Assembly: GCA_025602915.1 (NCBI GenBank)
Contig: JAHLJZ010000004.1
Span: 124,001-188,000 of the forward strand
Source of the DNA: Paraphysoderma sedebokerense
Taxonomy: Eukaryota; Blastocladiomycota; Physodermatomycetes; Physodermatales; Physodermataceae
Length of the DNA: 64,000 nucleotides
Direction: 5' to 3'
Shown: in pieces, positions 1 to 11,050 of the stretch
Layout of the letters: each line of letters opens with the position of its first letter
Numbering within the stretch: position 1 is the stretch's first letter
Notes under the pieces: model-generated
Databases searched by the model: none
Seen by the model: only the letters and a program-made list of their open reading frames with translations
What the model was told of the DNA's origin: nothing
Made by a program: the position numbers and the translations under genes

Positions 1-306
1 GCTGCTGGAATCTATCGCTTTGCGTTTACATTTATACCATGGTCGATTCTCTGCGCACTCGACAGCCCATTGCATACATTCTTGTCTTGCTGAGGATATG
101 AATGTCAAGGGGAAGGATCTGGTATTAAAGAGTTGTGCAGTGCTCCGAGTACGAGTGCAAAGGCCACGCGGGATGGAACAGTTCCAGAACAGCGTTCCCT
201 CTCAGTGCGTTTGTCTCTTTTCTCGACATTCGACATTCCACTCTCGCACACAGATATAGATATATATAGATATCCCACATCCACCAGCATCACTCACACT
301 CACACA
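1..306. other. Left edge: upstream region of the oligopeptidase B gene
   Basis: No convincing coding region is seen here. The stretch just before the ATG at 307 is CA/TA-rich (a run of gatata repeats near 257-272 and cacact repeats near 290-306), which fits a 5' leader. An open frame runs through it from position 133 in frame with the ATG at 307, so a slightly longer N-terminus cannot be excluded. Confidence 0.4.
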
Positions 307-3300
307 ATGTCGACTGCACAGCAGCAATCCCCCGTCGACACTCTGCCCGCAGCCATCGACACACTCTCCCTCGCCAACCAACAGTCCCATCCCCCCTCCT
401 CCGCCTCTGCCCACAACCCCCATCGACCCAGAACAAGCTCATCAAATGCCCAAAACATCCCCTCGACGGCCTCCCCTGCTCTCAACAGAAGGTCGTCTGC
501 ATCCTCGTACTACACAAACCCCACAAAATCTGTCGCCTCCCCCATGCGATCAAATTCCATCTCCCACATGCAATCTTCCTCATCCTCTATGATGTACTCA
601 CCCATTCCTTCTGGATCATCCGGAGCCGTTAATAATTTATCTTCCGCATACACTGCCGCATCGCAGGAACATCATCATGGATTGGGTCTTTTACTTGAGG
701 GATCCCGTCCCGGTTCTCCTGGTATGAGTGCGTCGTCGACAATGGTTCCGTCTCATTCACAAGTGTCAGTTCCGCCAATAGTAACTTTAATGAAAACAAT
801 CGAATCATTACGTCCGGTAACGGATGATGAATTTGTACCTAAAGACGCTCAAGAGTTGCTAGATATATTGCCAAAAGTTTATGACGCTATCACAAATTAC
901 ATGCTGTGCTTTCCCGAATCATATGTTGATTTTTGGAACATATTGAAACCAGTGGTAAAACATGTCAAGTAATTATCTCTATTCATCGCCGACATCTTTT
1001 CATTCAAGTATTTTGGCTTCATGCTTGTGGAAATATCGGCATTCGTTTGTTGATTCGAGTTGTTTTAGTGGTTTGATGACGTGTTCTGGCGTGGCAACGG
1101 ATACGCATAACCAAGCTCGATTGTCAGGCAAAACGTGGTGCTAACTAACGTTTCCCTTATTTCAGACAACATTCCACAACTCATTCGACACCAAATTTAC
1201 CGCCCCCAAATTTAAAGAATTTTCCTAAACCACCCGAAGCACCAGCGAAGCGGATTACATTCACGAATTTTCACGGCGAGGAGTGGCACGACGATTACAA
1301 GTGGCTTCACGATAGAGAGGATCCTGCCGTCCTTGAATACATTCAAAAAGAAAATGAATACACAACAACTTGTCTAGCTCCCACCGCCCCCCTACAGAAA
1401 TTGCTCTACAAAGAATTCATTTCCCGAATTGATGAAAACGAACAATCTGCCCACGTCACTTTGCCCGATGGTTATTCATATTACTCCAGAAAGGTGCAAG
1501 GCGAAGAATATCGGCAGCATTGTAGAATCAATGTCGAAACTGGGGTGGAAGAAGTATACTTGGATGAAAACGAAATCGCGGCATTGCCGGAGTTCGCCGA
1601 AGCTACATTCTTCAGAGTCGGATTTCTTCGCCATTCACCCTGCGGTCGATTCATTGCATTCGGTATCGACGATAGCGGGAACGAACGATACAAAGTATTT
1701 TTCAAAGATTTACGAAAGATGGAATGTTTCGACAGACTTGAAAGCGTATGGGAGGATTTCGAATTCAGTAATGACGGAAACTACGTATATTACTTGCTAT
1801 TAGATGACTATGAACGAGCTTACAAAATTATGAGGCATAAGGTCGGAAGCGGTGACCAAACAAGTGACGTCGAATTATACGAAGAGGTCGACGAAATGTT
1901 CTACTTGACATTGACAAAGAGTTGCAACTCTAGATACGTCTTTTTCAATGCCTCTGCTCAAATTACAAGCGAGACCCGGTACATCGACCTGGAAGAAGAA
2001 GCGGAAACTGAAGTTGAAACAATAGACGAGGCAACAGGAGAAAAAGTGAAAAAGACAATTACAGGGAAAGGGGTTGCGCCATTACGTGTTGTATTCCCAA
2101 GAAGAGAAGGAATTCAGTATACTGTTGAAAACCATGAAGGTTTCTTTTACATTTTAACAAACGAAGGATCCAAAAACAATTGGTTGTTCCGCGTTCCTGT
2201 TCCCACTAGAGAACACTACGAGCTAGTTCACGGCCAACCCGCTCCCGACAATATCACTTTAGCGGAATTACCGACCCCCTTTGAACTATTATCGATTCGG
2301 GAAACAGTTATTCCACCTCGCGATTTTGTCTTGATAGAAGATTTTCAGATTCGAGTACGCCATCTCGTCGTCTTTGAACGATCGAATTGTATTCAAAACG
2401 TCCGAATCGTAGATTTGACGGACCCATCATTAGAATCATATCATTACATCTCCTTCTCAGAATCAGTATATTCATTATGGCCAATGTCGGTTAACGAAGA
2501 AGTGGCGGACCTATCAAAACAAACTCTGTTCAATACCAATATCTTACGATATACCTACACATCGCTCATCCAACCGAAACAAATAGTGGATTATAACATG
2601 GATACCCGTGAATTTTCAGTCGTTCATACAGAAAGAGTTGTCGGACCTATACCCTATACTCCTGAACTCTACGCATCCCGAAGACTATTCGCGACAGGGG
2701 AAGACGGAACGGCAGTCCCTATATCTATCGTTTATCGAAAAGATTTGTTAGGTTTGGGTGAAAATAAACCTAATCCGTTGTTACTTCATGGGTATGGTGC
2801 TTATGCGCATTGTGTCAATCCAATTTTTAGTACACAGCGGTTAAGTTTGTTGGATCGAGGATTTATTTATGCTGTGGCTCACGTGCGTGGCGGCGCAGAT
2901 ATGGGCATGGGATGGTATGAAGAAGGAAAATTGGGGAAAAAAGTGAATACATTTAATGATTTTATTAGATGTATGGAATATTTAATTAAGGTTCGATAAT
3001 TTGTTATTTCCAATTTCTATATCCAAGACAGTTTGTCTAACTCATGCTTTAGGAAGGATACACTTCTCCATCTCAACTTGCGATTTACGGACGATCGGCC
3101 GGTGGACTTTTGATTGGTGCCGTTTATAACATGCGACCGGATCTTTTTTGTTCCGCCCTTACAGAGGTTCCTTTTGTGGACGTTGTCAACACGATGTTTG
3201 ATTCTTCCATCCCCTGGACGGCGTTCGAGTATGAAGAATGGGGAAATCCAGAAGACAAGAATATCTATGAAGCCATGAAAGGTTATTGTCCGTATACCAA

Positions 3301-3943
3301 TATTAAGGAAATCAATTACCCCCATTTAATGGTTGTGGGTGGAATGAATGATCCTAGAGTTGCGTTCTTTGAACCGTTGAAGTTTGTCGCCAAGTTACGA
3401 AAATTTAAACATGGGGATAATTTGTTGTTACTTCGGGTAGATGATGCAGGTCATGGAGGCAATTCCGGATTGTACTCGTACTTGGAGGTAAAATCTTTAG
3501 CATTCCTGATCGGCATATGTGCTGAAGATTAACGCTGTTTTCGTTCGTCCTCTTTGAAATAGGATTTGGCATCTGAATACGCTTTCCTCATATATACCCT
3601 CGAATCGTCATTTAAACCTATCCCGCCACTCACCGCTACCATTCGTCACGCTCAATACCACATGGATCCTGAAGAGTTGTACTCTTACATTGCTTCTCCT
3701 GCTTCGCTCTCCACACCAATGTTGTCGCCTAGGACTCGTCGTCCGTTGAACATAACAAATCGAGACGGCAGAGACGGGGTCGACGGAAACGGAAGCGTAG
3801 GAAGGAGAGGACATCGAAAAGAAGGAAGTATTGGAGTGAATATGGTGTACGATGATGATGTGCCGAGAGAGTATAGGAGTGCCGGTAAAAAAGGGGATAG
3901 AGGAATGAGTAGGGTGTATCAGTGGTTGGCTAATTTCTTTTAA
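307..3943 (+). CDS. Oligopeptidase B (S9A serine peptidase) with a long N-terminal extension
   Basis: Four exons join in phase: 307-968, 1166-2990, 3053-3487, 3563-3943, giving about 1100 residues against roughly 690-720 for typical oligopeptidase B. The enzyme cleaves short peptides after basic residues and is usually cytosolic. The core starts near residue 240 (motif DDYKWLHDREDP, the family's first landmark), followed by a beta-propeller region and the alpha/beta-hydrolase fold. The catalytic Ser lies in GRSAGG (about residue 844), the Asp in GGMNDPRV (about 929) and the His in DAGHGG (about 963). The first ~220 residues are Ser/Pro/Asn-rich and end in a short helical segment; no ATG in frame exists in exon 2, so translation must enter through exon 1 or an unseen exon. 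The C-terminus carries a further ~80 charged residues. An AATAAA lies at 3986. Family confidence is high; the 5' end is less certain. Confidence 0.88.
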
Positions 3944-4395
3944 GGTTGGAGATTGTGTGAACTTTGTGGAGCTTTTTTGGGTCACAATAAAAAGTCAATA
4001 AATGAATGATGAATGTAATCATGAGTAGAACCAGAGATAGTTGGTTTTGATTACACATTCGATTTCAGTGTATGTAGTTTGTCAGGAATGGCAACAAACA
4101 ATTAGAAGTTCATAAATTGCATTCTCAGATGTATACTATTGCTCGTCTCGTTAACAGTTGTAACATGTACTCAAATTTGTAAATCAAAGAAATAGTAATG
4201 CAAATCCTAATCCATCATCAATCATAATAAACCCTTGCCCTTGGGGATAGACGGTAGAAGGCTACCCAAACTAGTTCAAAGTAAAGTGCGAACTCATAGG
4301 AGATCAACATAATTCGGCAACCATACTTTAATTTATGCGTGGTCCGATCAAAATCAAAAAAGGTTGACATGGACATGGTTAACCACGTTCGTAGT
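3944..4395. other. Intergenic: 3' flank of oligopeptidase B up to the transposon
   Basis: Holds the AATAAA polyadenylation signal of the upstream gene at 3986-3991 and AT-rich sequence. I see no gene in it. Confidence 0.5.
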
Positions 4396-4398
4396 TTA

Positions 4399-4443
4399 GA
4401 GGGCCTTCATAAACGTTTTTGAAACGCGCTTTTGAGTTCACTG
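4399..4443 (+). repeat. Left terminal inverted repeat of the Harbinger element
   Basis: The first 16 bases are an exact inverted copy of 7255-7270. Beyond that, the blocks GAACGCG/GAAACGCG and AGTTCACTG recur in both ends with small differences. Confidence 0.92.
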
Positions 4444-4548
4444 GCCAGTGCACTCGAAAGTACTGTCAACAGTGAACTCGAACACGAACTCAAAAATACT
4501 TGTCCTCCATTCGCGTTCATAAATAAACATTTGAACTCGCTATCTGCC

Positions 4549-6062
4549 ATGGATGATGACCTCCTTTTTCTGCTCCTTGATGAAGGGAGCTCATCCGATT
4601 CACCCACAGTTCGTGCACACAAAGAAAGGACCCCTACTTTTTGGGAGGAAAAAGTCCCTGCTTACGACGACCATGAATTCATTGACGATTTCCGTCTTTC
4701 CCGTGAGCTGTTTGAGTGGCTTTGCCAAGAATTGGCCCCAGAATTACAAAAGGACAGCATTGGTATTGTAATTGTTTTACATTAACTGTCACTATCAGAG
4801 TCTGCACTACAAAACAGTTTTTTAAGGACGGGGGAATCCCATATCTGTCCCAAAGCGGGTTGCCATCACTCTTTGGCGTTTGGCTTCAGGTTGTAGCATG
4901 CGATTGCTAGCGAGACAGTTTGAGATTGGGCTTTCGACAGCATTTACGGTATTTTATGAAGTAGTGATAGCCATAACCAAGAAGCTGTACACAAAAACAA
5001 TCAGGTATGTCGTATTGGTGGGTGTTTGATTTAAAATCTCACAGGAACACTGTAGATACCCCCCGAAAGAAGATGAGGCGGGTTGGAAGGAAATAGCCAC
5101 AGACTTTCACTGTAGAAGGGGTTTATGGCCTTGTGTTGGTGCCATTGATGGGACTCATATTCCTCTTCGAAAACCAGCGGGTGATACGATCAACCAAGGG
5201 TATATTAATCGTAAAGGGTGGGCATCGTTGAATTTTCAATGTGTTGTTGACGCACATGGAATTTTTCGTAATGTACATTTCATTATTTCATTCTAACCAA
5301 TCCTACGGCTACCGTTCTTGATTCTGCTCTAACTAGAGATTTATGCGAAGGTTTTTGCTGGTTACCCTGGATCAGTGCATGATAGCCGTATTCTCCGCCT
5401 CAGTCCTCTATTCTCCAAAGCCAACAGAGGAGTCCTTATGCCAGATTACGCATTTATTGCAGGAGATTCGGGCTATCCTTTGCTTCCCTGGCTAATGACT
5501 CCATACCCTACAAAGGTGCGGTCTTGGTTGCTCACCCGCCAATCTCCGCAAAGGAACTGACATGGTAAGCAGGTTAACCAGGGACAGGAAGAAGTACACT
5601 TCAATTATGTCTTTTCCTCTAATCGTATGGTAGTGGAGCAAGCTTTCGGCAGGTTGAAATGCCGATTTAGAATATTGCTGACCGCCCAAGAAGCAAGCCC
5701 GTCCAATGTTGGCAAGGTGATCTAGAACTTACTTTCCTCACTTACCTGTTACAGCAAATATTGTTCCTATCTAACCTTAGTGGTTCGTGTCACCAAACCT
5801 AACAAATTTTGATGCGTTCTGTACTCCGCAGGTTGCCTTGGCGTGCATGATTCTGCACAATTTGTGCTCGACATGCCCTTCTTCGAGCTTTCGTAGTCAT
5901 TGGAATGGGTATTCTATTAGTGAACAACAGTATGCGGAGAGTGTGGAAGGCGAAGCCGATTCATCTACCAATCTTGATGGTAATGTGTATATTGGCAATG
6001 CGAAGGTTCAAAGAGACAGATTGGCAACAAAGTTGTATAATGAATACAGTTCCTCCCAATAA
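4549..6062 (+). CDS. PIF/Harbinger DDE transposase
   Basis: Six exons join in phase: 4549-4762, 4827-5004, 5056-5267, 5337-5515, 5573-5716, 5832-6062, giving about 385 residues, normal for the DDE_Tnp_4 family. Visible landmarks in order are the helical N-terminal motif KRVAITLWRLASGCS, the first catalytic Asp in VGAIDGTHIPL, AGYPGSVHDSRI, the second Asp in IAGDSGYPLLPW, the catalytic Glu in MVVEQAFGRLK, and the C-terminal ACMILHNLC. The chosen ATG (4549) follows a subterminal repeat block. Every join uses GT-AG and removes a stop or restores the conserved frame, so the gene looks intact. It lies tail to tail with the Myb-like gene of the same element. Confidence 0.9.
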
Positions 6063-6100
6063 TGTATGAGGTAAAGAAATATATGGAACTGTACAAAAAT

Positions 6101-7059
6101 TTAAACGAATCTTTCAACAGAATTTTCTTCTCCATTTACCCGTTTTGGGGGGGAAACCACCATACCCACTTTAGTTACTCCGGTTTGAGCGTTTCTTGAC
6201 AAACCAATTTCGATACTGCCAGGACCACTGAACCCCATCGTCGCTGCCCGAGCGACAGGACCGTCACGCCCATCTTCCACGTACGAGCAGCCTGGTGTCG
6301 ATACATAGGGATGTGCATTCGATCCCGAGGCCATTGTATTCCGCCATTGTGGGTATCCCATATTCTCACGACTCTGCATCATTCCCATAAACATCATCAT
6401 ATATCTGTACTCTCGTGCAGCGTCTCGCCTATCTCGTTCAGCGTCTCGCTTATCTCGTTCAGCTCTTTCAGCTTTTCGATCAGCTTCTCTTTCGGCTTTT
6501 TCCTTTCTATCCAATTCTTCACGACGTTTCTCCCTCTCGTCCATCCTCTCCTCTCTACGTTTATCCCATTCAAAACGATCGCGCTGCATTTGCATTAAGA
6601 ACTCGTCCTTCCCCATGTTGGTTGTCGGTTTGTTTTCGTCATTTCTGGATTTCCTTTTGCGACTTTTGTTTGTCGACATGACAGGAGGTTCTTTACCAAA
6701 AATCGACGGAGTCTGAACAATAGACGGTTGATCTGAGCCAGTTGCCGGAATACTGTTGTGGGATTCTTCCGGGGAGCCAAGTACATTTGATGAAGTTTGA
6801 TCATCACATGGTTCATCCAGATCATCTGCGGTTTCAGACTGAGATAGATTAAAATGTATGGGTACTGCAGCTAACAAATCAAGTTTCTTTTTGGCCTCAA
6901 TGTAGCAATCCATCAGCGCAAGTACTTGCTCCTCGGTCCTAACGGCAGCTGTGAGTACGCATTTCAAGTATTCAATCGAAAAAAACCGATGTACCAGGTC
7001 TTTCGGGGTCTTTTCTCTCTCCCTTGAGATTGGCTAGAGTTTGTTCTGTTGTTAGGCAT
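6101..7059 (-). CDS. Harbinger accessory Myb/SANT-like protein
   Basis: Two exons on the minus strand, 6995-7059 then 6101-6938, give about 300 residues. Splicing restores KTWTEEQVLALMDCYIEAKKK, the first helix of a Myb/SANT (trihelix-like) DNA-binding domain; the unspliced frame has no ATG. In known Harbinger elements the partner Myb-like protein binds the transposase, carries it into the nucleus and recognises element ends. Downstream are a basic patch (KSRKRKSR) and a long highly charged heptad-like stretch of repeated R/E/D/K (about residues 145-210), probably a coiled coil. The recognisable Myb region is short, so a further small intron or divergence is possible. Confidence 0.75.
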
Positions 7060-7225
7060 TGGGAAATATATAGATGCAGTGTAGCAGAAGTAAAATTGTT
7101 GTTTGTAAGAGTGGGTGTAAACTCAAAAGTCGCGAACTTTTGAAGTCAAAGGACCTCGGGGGGGTACTTTGAGTTCAAAAGTGAACTCGACAGTGAACTC
7201 AAAAGCCATGTGAAAAGTGATCTCA

Positions 7226-7270
7226 ACAGTGAACTGAAAAACGCGTTCAATTGTGTTTATGAAGGCCCTC
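7226..7270 (-). repeat. Right terminal inverted repeat of the Harbinger element
   Basis: The last 16 bases are the exact inverse complement of 4399-4414 and are followed by the TTA target duplicate. Several AGTGAACTC-type copies lie just inside, at about 7170-7240. Confidence 0.92.
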
Positions 7271-7273
7271 TTA

Positions 7274-8076
7274 GTCGGTTTTTGCACTTAAACAATGCAT
7301 GTGAGTGTGTGATCTGGCTGTTGCGGCGTGGTAAACTTAACGCGCTTGACTAAACTTATTTAGTATACAAGACGTCGGCGGTGGGTTGGATTCATGTTTA
7401 CACTCAAGGAAGAAACTGGATCTTTGCCAGCGTTCAGATTTCAGAAATAGAATGGAGGGTTGGAGATTTGTTAAGTTTCAGAATTCAGAAGTGACTACTG
7501 AGGTTTAAAAACATTTATGATATTTTTTCGTTTCTCGTTTGTATCCTAAACAGATGAACCGTCACAGACATCTGCGATTCAGTATTGTATTCATTGTTTG
7601 CTTTGTTGCTACCGTACTGAGAATCTGAGAATCAGGAGAATCAGTAGAACATCCAGAACGAATATGGAAATTAAGGATAATTAAGGGATGTGAGAGTGAA
7701 ATGAGGCCGTTGTGGGTGTCAATGAAATCCCGAGGAGGAAGCACGGACGGAGAGAGTGCTGAGAGAGTGATGTACAATGTAATTAGCATTGTTGTGAATG
7801 AATGGAGGTAGATGTGGATGAAGTGGAAGCGTGAAAAGCGAACAACTGCACTTGTCTATGCGCCGCACCAGTCGTCTGGCCACGCCCACGCTCATGCTCA
7901 CATTTGCACTCGCCCCGTCTATTCATAATACATATCCGTATTGTCCGCCGCTCTTTCTGCCGTCTCTGATTCCTGCACTCTTTATCTCTGTACTCTCTCC
8001 ATACTCAGTGTTCTCCTCCATCCCTCGGCAAATTTCCCTTGTCTCTTTGACAAAAAACAGATTAGCAACCTGAATT
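7274..8076. other. Intergenic: upstream region of the GMC oxidoreductase gene
   Basis: Only short frames without start context or motifs are present. The last ~150 bases are pyrimidine-rich (many CTCT/CTTT runs), a common look for fungal promoters and leaders. I see no gene. Confidence 0.4.
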
Positions 8077-10348
8077 ATGGCCCAACAATTTGATTTCATC
8101 ATTGCCGGAGGTTCGGCATCATGTCTTCTTCCCTCATTCCGTGCGCTAGATTCACACTCACACCCACTCTTGCTAAACAGGCGGTACCGCTGGCTGTGTC
8201 CTTGCTAGCAGACTCGCAGAAGACAAAGATGTCTCCATCCTCGTCTTGGAAGCCGGAAAAAGGTAGCTTCCATCCACCAAACTTTGTCGTGTTGTTTACT
8301 ATTCCTTGTCTCGCGTTATTTCATTTCCCGACTGCCGTATCCGGCCAACACTAACAAGGCCAAACTTAATGATGCTTTGCGTAATAACAGCGACGCTTAC
8401 GATTTGAGAAGCAAGATCCCTCCCCTCTTCACCACCATCTTTGAAAACTCGGGTGACTGGGCCATCAAGACAGCCCCACAAAAAAACCTCCATGACAGAG
8501 TGTTGTTGTGGCCCCGTGGTAAAATGTTGGGCGGCTGTTCCTCCATCAACGCCCAAATGTACCTTCGTGGATCCAACGAGGTAAATTCATTTTCTCAGCT
8601 GTAATGTTTGCCAAAATCGCAGTCGCTCATAATTTTAATCGTGTTGTCGGAGTTTAGATCTATGATGATTGGGCCAAGGAAGTCAACGATCCCAGCTGGG
8701 CAGGGTCAGAGGTCGCAAAGTATAACTTAAAATCTACCAGATCAACCATCTCTGATGCGTACGGAAAGGTATTAAAATCGATTTCTATCCGTTCATCCCG
8801 TACCGAGTTCTCGGCCCTCTGACCTCAACGTTTACGTTTTGTATATAGGATGGTCCCTGGCCAGTCACCTTCCCTCCCTACACAAACCCAGCCACCTATC
8901 GATTTTTGGACGCTTGTAAAGAACTCGGATTCGCTTACAACCCCGATCTCAATGGTGAGAAAAACTGTGGCGCCGGTCCCTGCCCAACTTTCACTGAAAG
9001 AGGCATGCGCTCCAGCACTGCTCAAGCGTATCTTCGAGATGGAAAACAAAGACCCAATGTGACCATTTTGACCGAGGCTTTCATTACTAAACTCGTTATT
9101 GAAGTCGCCAAAGACGGTACCAAGAAGGCCACCGGTGTTGAATACAAACACGACGGTATGACCTTGGTTGCTAGTGCTAAACGTGAAGTGTTGCTGTGCG
9201 CTGGTGCAATCCACAGCCCTCATATCCTTATGTTGTCTGGTGTCGGCGAAAAGGCTCAACTCGAGGTACGTCGTTCATGTCATTAATCCCCACAATCTTC
9301 CTCAAACTCACGAGTGATTAATACTTTAGAAAGTCGGAATTGAATGCATCCATAATCTTCCCGGCGTCGGTAAAAACTTGCAAGACCATATCCAAGTTCC
9401 TCTTACCAACGAAATTACTGTCGCTGATTCCGAAGACGATGTTTTAAGAAAGGATATCTGGTCAATTCCTTACCTTATTAGATCTCTATTCGCCTACATC
9501 TGGAACCAAGGACCATTGACATCCATGGGATCCCCCGGTGTCGCATTCTTCAACACCAAAGACTTCAAATCCCAAGCAATGAGACCCAACTTTGAATTCA
9601 TTGGTTTCCCACTGATGGCTAAAAACCACGGTCGTGACACCCTTCCCGGTTATTTCAACACCATCATGTGCATTTTGCTCTCTCCCTTTTCAAAGGGTCA
9701 ACTTACATTAAAATCGAGTAACCCCGAAGATCAGCCAATTGTGGATCCTAATTATTTCTCTGACCCCAGAGATATGAAAGCTATGGTCGACGGTTTCAAC
9801 CTTGCCAGAAAAGTTGTTGCTCAACCCAGTTATAAGAAAGTCGTCAAGAAAGAAGTCGTTCCGGGTGAAGACATGGATGTGATTGAACATATCAGAAACT
9901 CGGCAGAAACTTTGTATCACCCAGTGGGTACATGCAAGGTGAGTTATAATCTGTTAATCTATTTCATCAACTTCGCAATCGTCTGTTGTGGATTCACATG
10001 GCTAATTGGATTGACACAATTCACAGATGGGTAAGAAGAATGATAAAACTGCCGTGGTCGATTCCCAACTCAAAGTTATCGGCATTAACGCCCTCCGTAT
10101 AATAGGTTTGTAAATAACGTTTCTCTACTCTAAAGAATTCATCTAATCATCATTTATTTCTTACAGACGCTTCGATCATGCCCAACATCATGGAAGCACA
10201 CACATGTGCTCCAGGTAATTTGACTTTCACGCCTCATTCACATCACTTTTTCAGTTCTAACCGATGACTACTTTGCCTTTTTACAGTCGTCTTGATTGCT
10301 GAAAAAGCTTCAGACATGATCAAGAAAGAGTGGGGTCTCAAAGCTTAA
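8077..10348 (+). CDS. GMC-family FAD oxidoreductase (choline/alcohol dehydrogenase-like)
   Basis: Nine exons join in phase: 8077-8110, 8181-8262, 8391-8580, 8658-8768, 8849-9265, 9330-9938, 10027-10105, 10167-10214, 10287-10348, giving about 543 residues, the usual GMC size. The Rossmann motif FDFIIAGGGTAGCVLASRL forms only after removing the first intron. The GMC signature PRGKMLGGCSSINAQMY and the flavin-binding CAGAIHSPHILMLSGVG follow. The C-terminal active site shows LYHPVGTCKMG (catalytic His) and VIGINALRIIDASIMP; the usual G-N-T-N-A-P is replaced by EAHTCAP, which still offers a second His. No signal peptide is visible, so an intracellular enzyme is likely. The substrate cannot be told from sequence. 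Confidence 0.9.
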
Positions 10349-10645
10349 ACGTTTTCTCCGAACAGGATGAATGAAGACCGTTCATTTCACGAACACTAAA
10401 GTTCCTTTTTATTTACTAGTTATTCATTATAGATAATCCGTATTCCATATATTGTTTATAAATTTTCAAACCGTAAATAAATTGACCTGCATTCAAGCAA
10501 TAATTAACGAGTCACAAGAGGCATCCGCAGTGCAGCTCATGGTTGAAAACATAGATAAAATTGGATATAATGATTCAATTTATCTGTCTGCGACTTCAGC
10601 AATTAATAAATGCAGCTCACAGACTAAACAAAGGATATAATTATT
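10349..10645. other. Intergenic between convergent genes
   Basis: AT-rich 3' flank of the GMC gene with an AATAAA at about 10476-10481. I see no further gene. Confidence 0.4.
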
Positions 10646-11050
10646 TTAGAGACTGATATTTCGATCCCTTCTGGCACCTCCACGGCCCGCAAATTCAATT
10701 TTCCCCACAGTTTCAGGAGGCATCAAATGATTAATAGTTTCGGTAGGCACGACATAAACGATATCCGCCAACTTTTTAACCTGAACTTTCTGAATTGGAG
10801 TCACCTTGCCTAACCCACCAGCAATACGAAAATTATTTTGCATTGCCTTTCGTAACTCTTGTGGAGTCGAGTTTCGTAACATCTTGGAATGCTCCATTTG
10901 TTTAGAATTGATGTGTTGAAAAGTAACCCAATAATTCATTGGACCGCCAATGGTAGTTTTGTTTTTGTTGCTATATTCTTGCTGAATAACGATAGGAATG
11001 AATACGGGAGTGTAGTTCGCAAAAATAGTGCTATGAAGCCAACGGTGCAT
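10646..11050 (-). CDS. Small hypothetical protein, 134 residues
   Basis: A single open frame with an ATG at 11050 encodes a basic protein with no family I recognise. The N-terminal half is hydrophobic and aromatic (WLHSTIF, VFIPIVIQQ); the C-terminal half is Lys/Arg-rich and ends in GRGGARRDRNISL. A mitochondrial or ribosome-associated role could be imagined from composition, but nothing specific supports it. It lies tail to tail with the GMC gene. It may be spurious. Confidence 0.35.
   Translation of the reverse strand: MHRWLHSTIFANYTPVFIPIVIQQEYSNKNKTTIGGPMNYWVTFQHINSKQMEHSKMLRNSTPQELRKAMQNNFRIAGGLGKVTPIQKVQVKKLADIVYVVPTETINHLMPPETVGKIEFAGRGGARRDRNISL

Larger units (their letters stand above)
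4396..7273. mobile_element. Complete-looking PIF/Harbinger DNA transposon
   Basis: The element proper spans 4399-7270 (2872 bp). It is flanked on both sides by TTA (4396-4398 and 7271-7273), the target duplication expected for PIF/Harbinger. Its ends are inverted copies: 16 bp are perfect (GAGGGCCTTCATAAAC) and imperfect matching runs on to about 45 bp. It carries the two genes typical of the superfamily, a DDE transposase (+) and a Myb/SANT-like protein (-), arranged convergently, and both have open, phase-consistent exon chains. Subterminal regions hold many copies of AGTTCACT/AGTGAACTC in both orientations, plausible transposase or Myb binding sites. Intact genes, matched TSDs and clean ends suggest recent insertion and possible activity (inference). 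Confidence 0.93.

Noticed and set aside
962-1144. Open frame across the first oligopeptidase B intron
   Set aside because: It ends at 1144 and is out of phase with the peptidase; the 969-1165 segment has good GT-AG intron ends.
8095-8140. GGSAS read-through in the GMC gene that mimics a Rossmann motif
   Set aside because: The true GGGTAG motif forms after splicing 8110 to 8181; reading on through the intron quickly becomes unlike the family.
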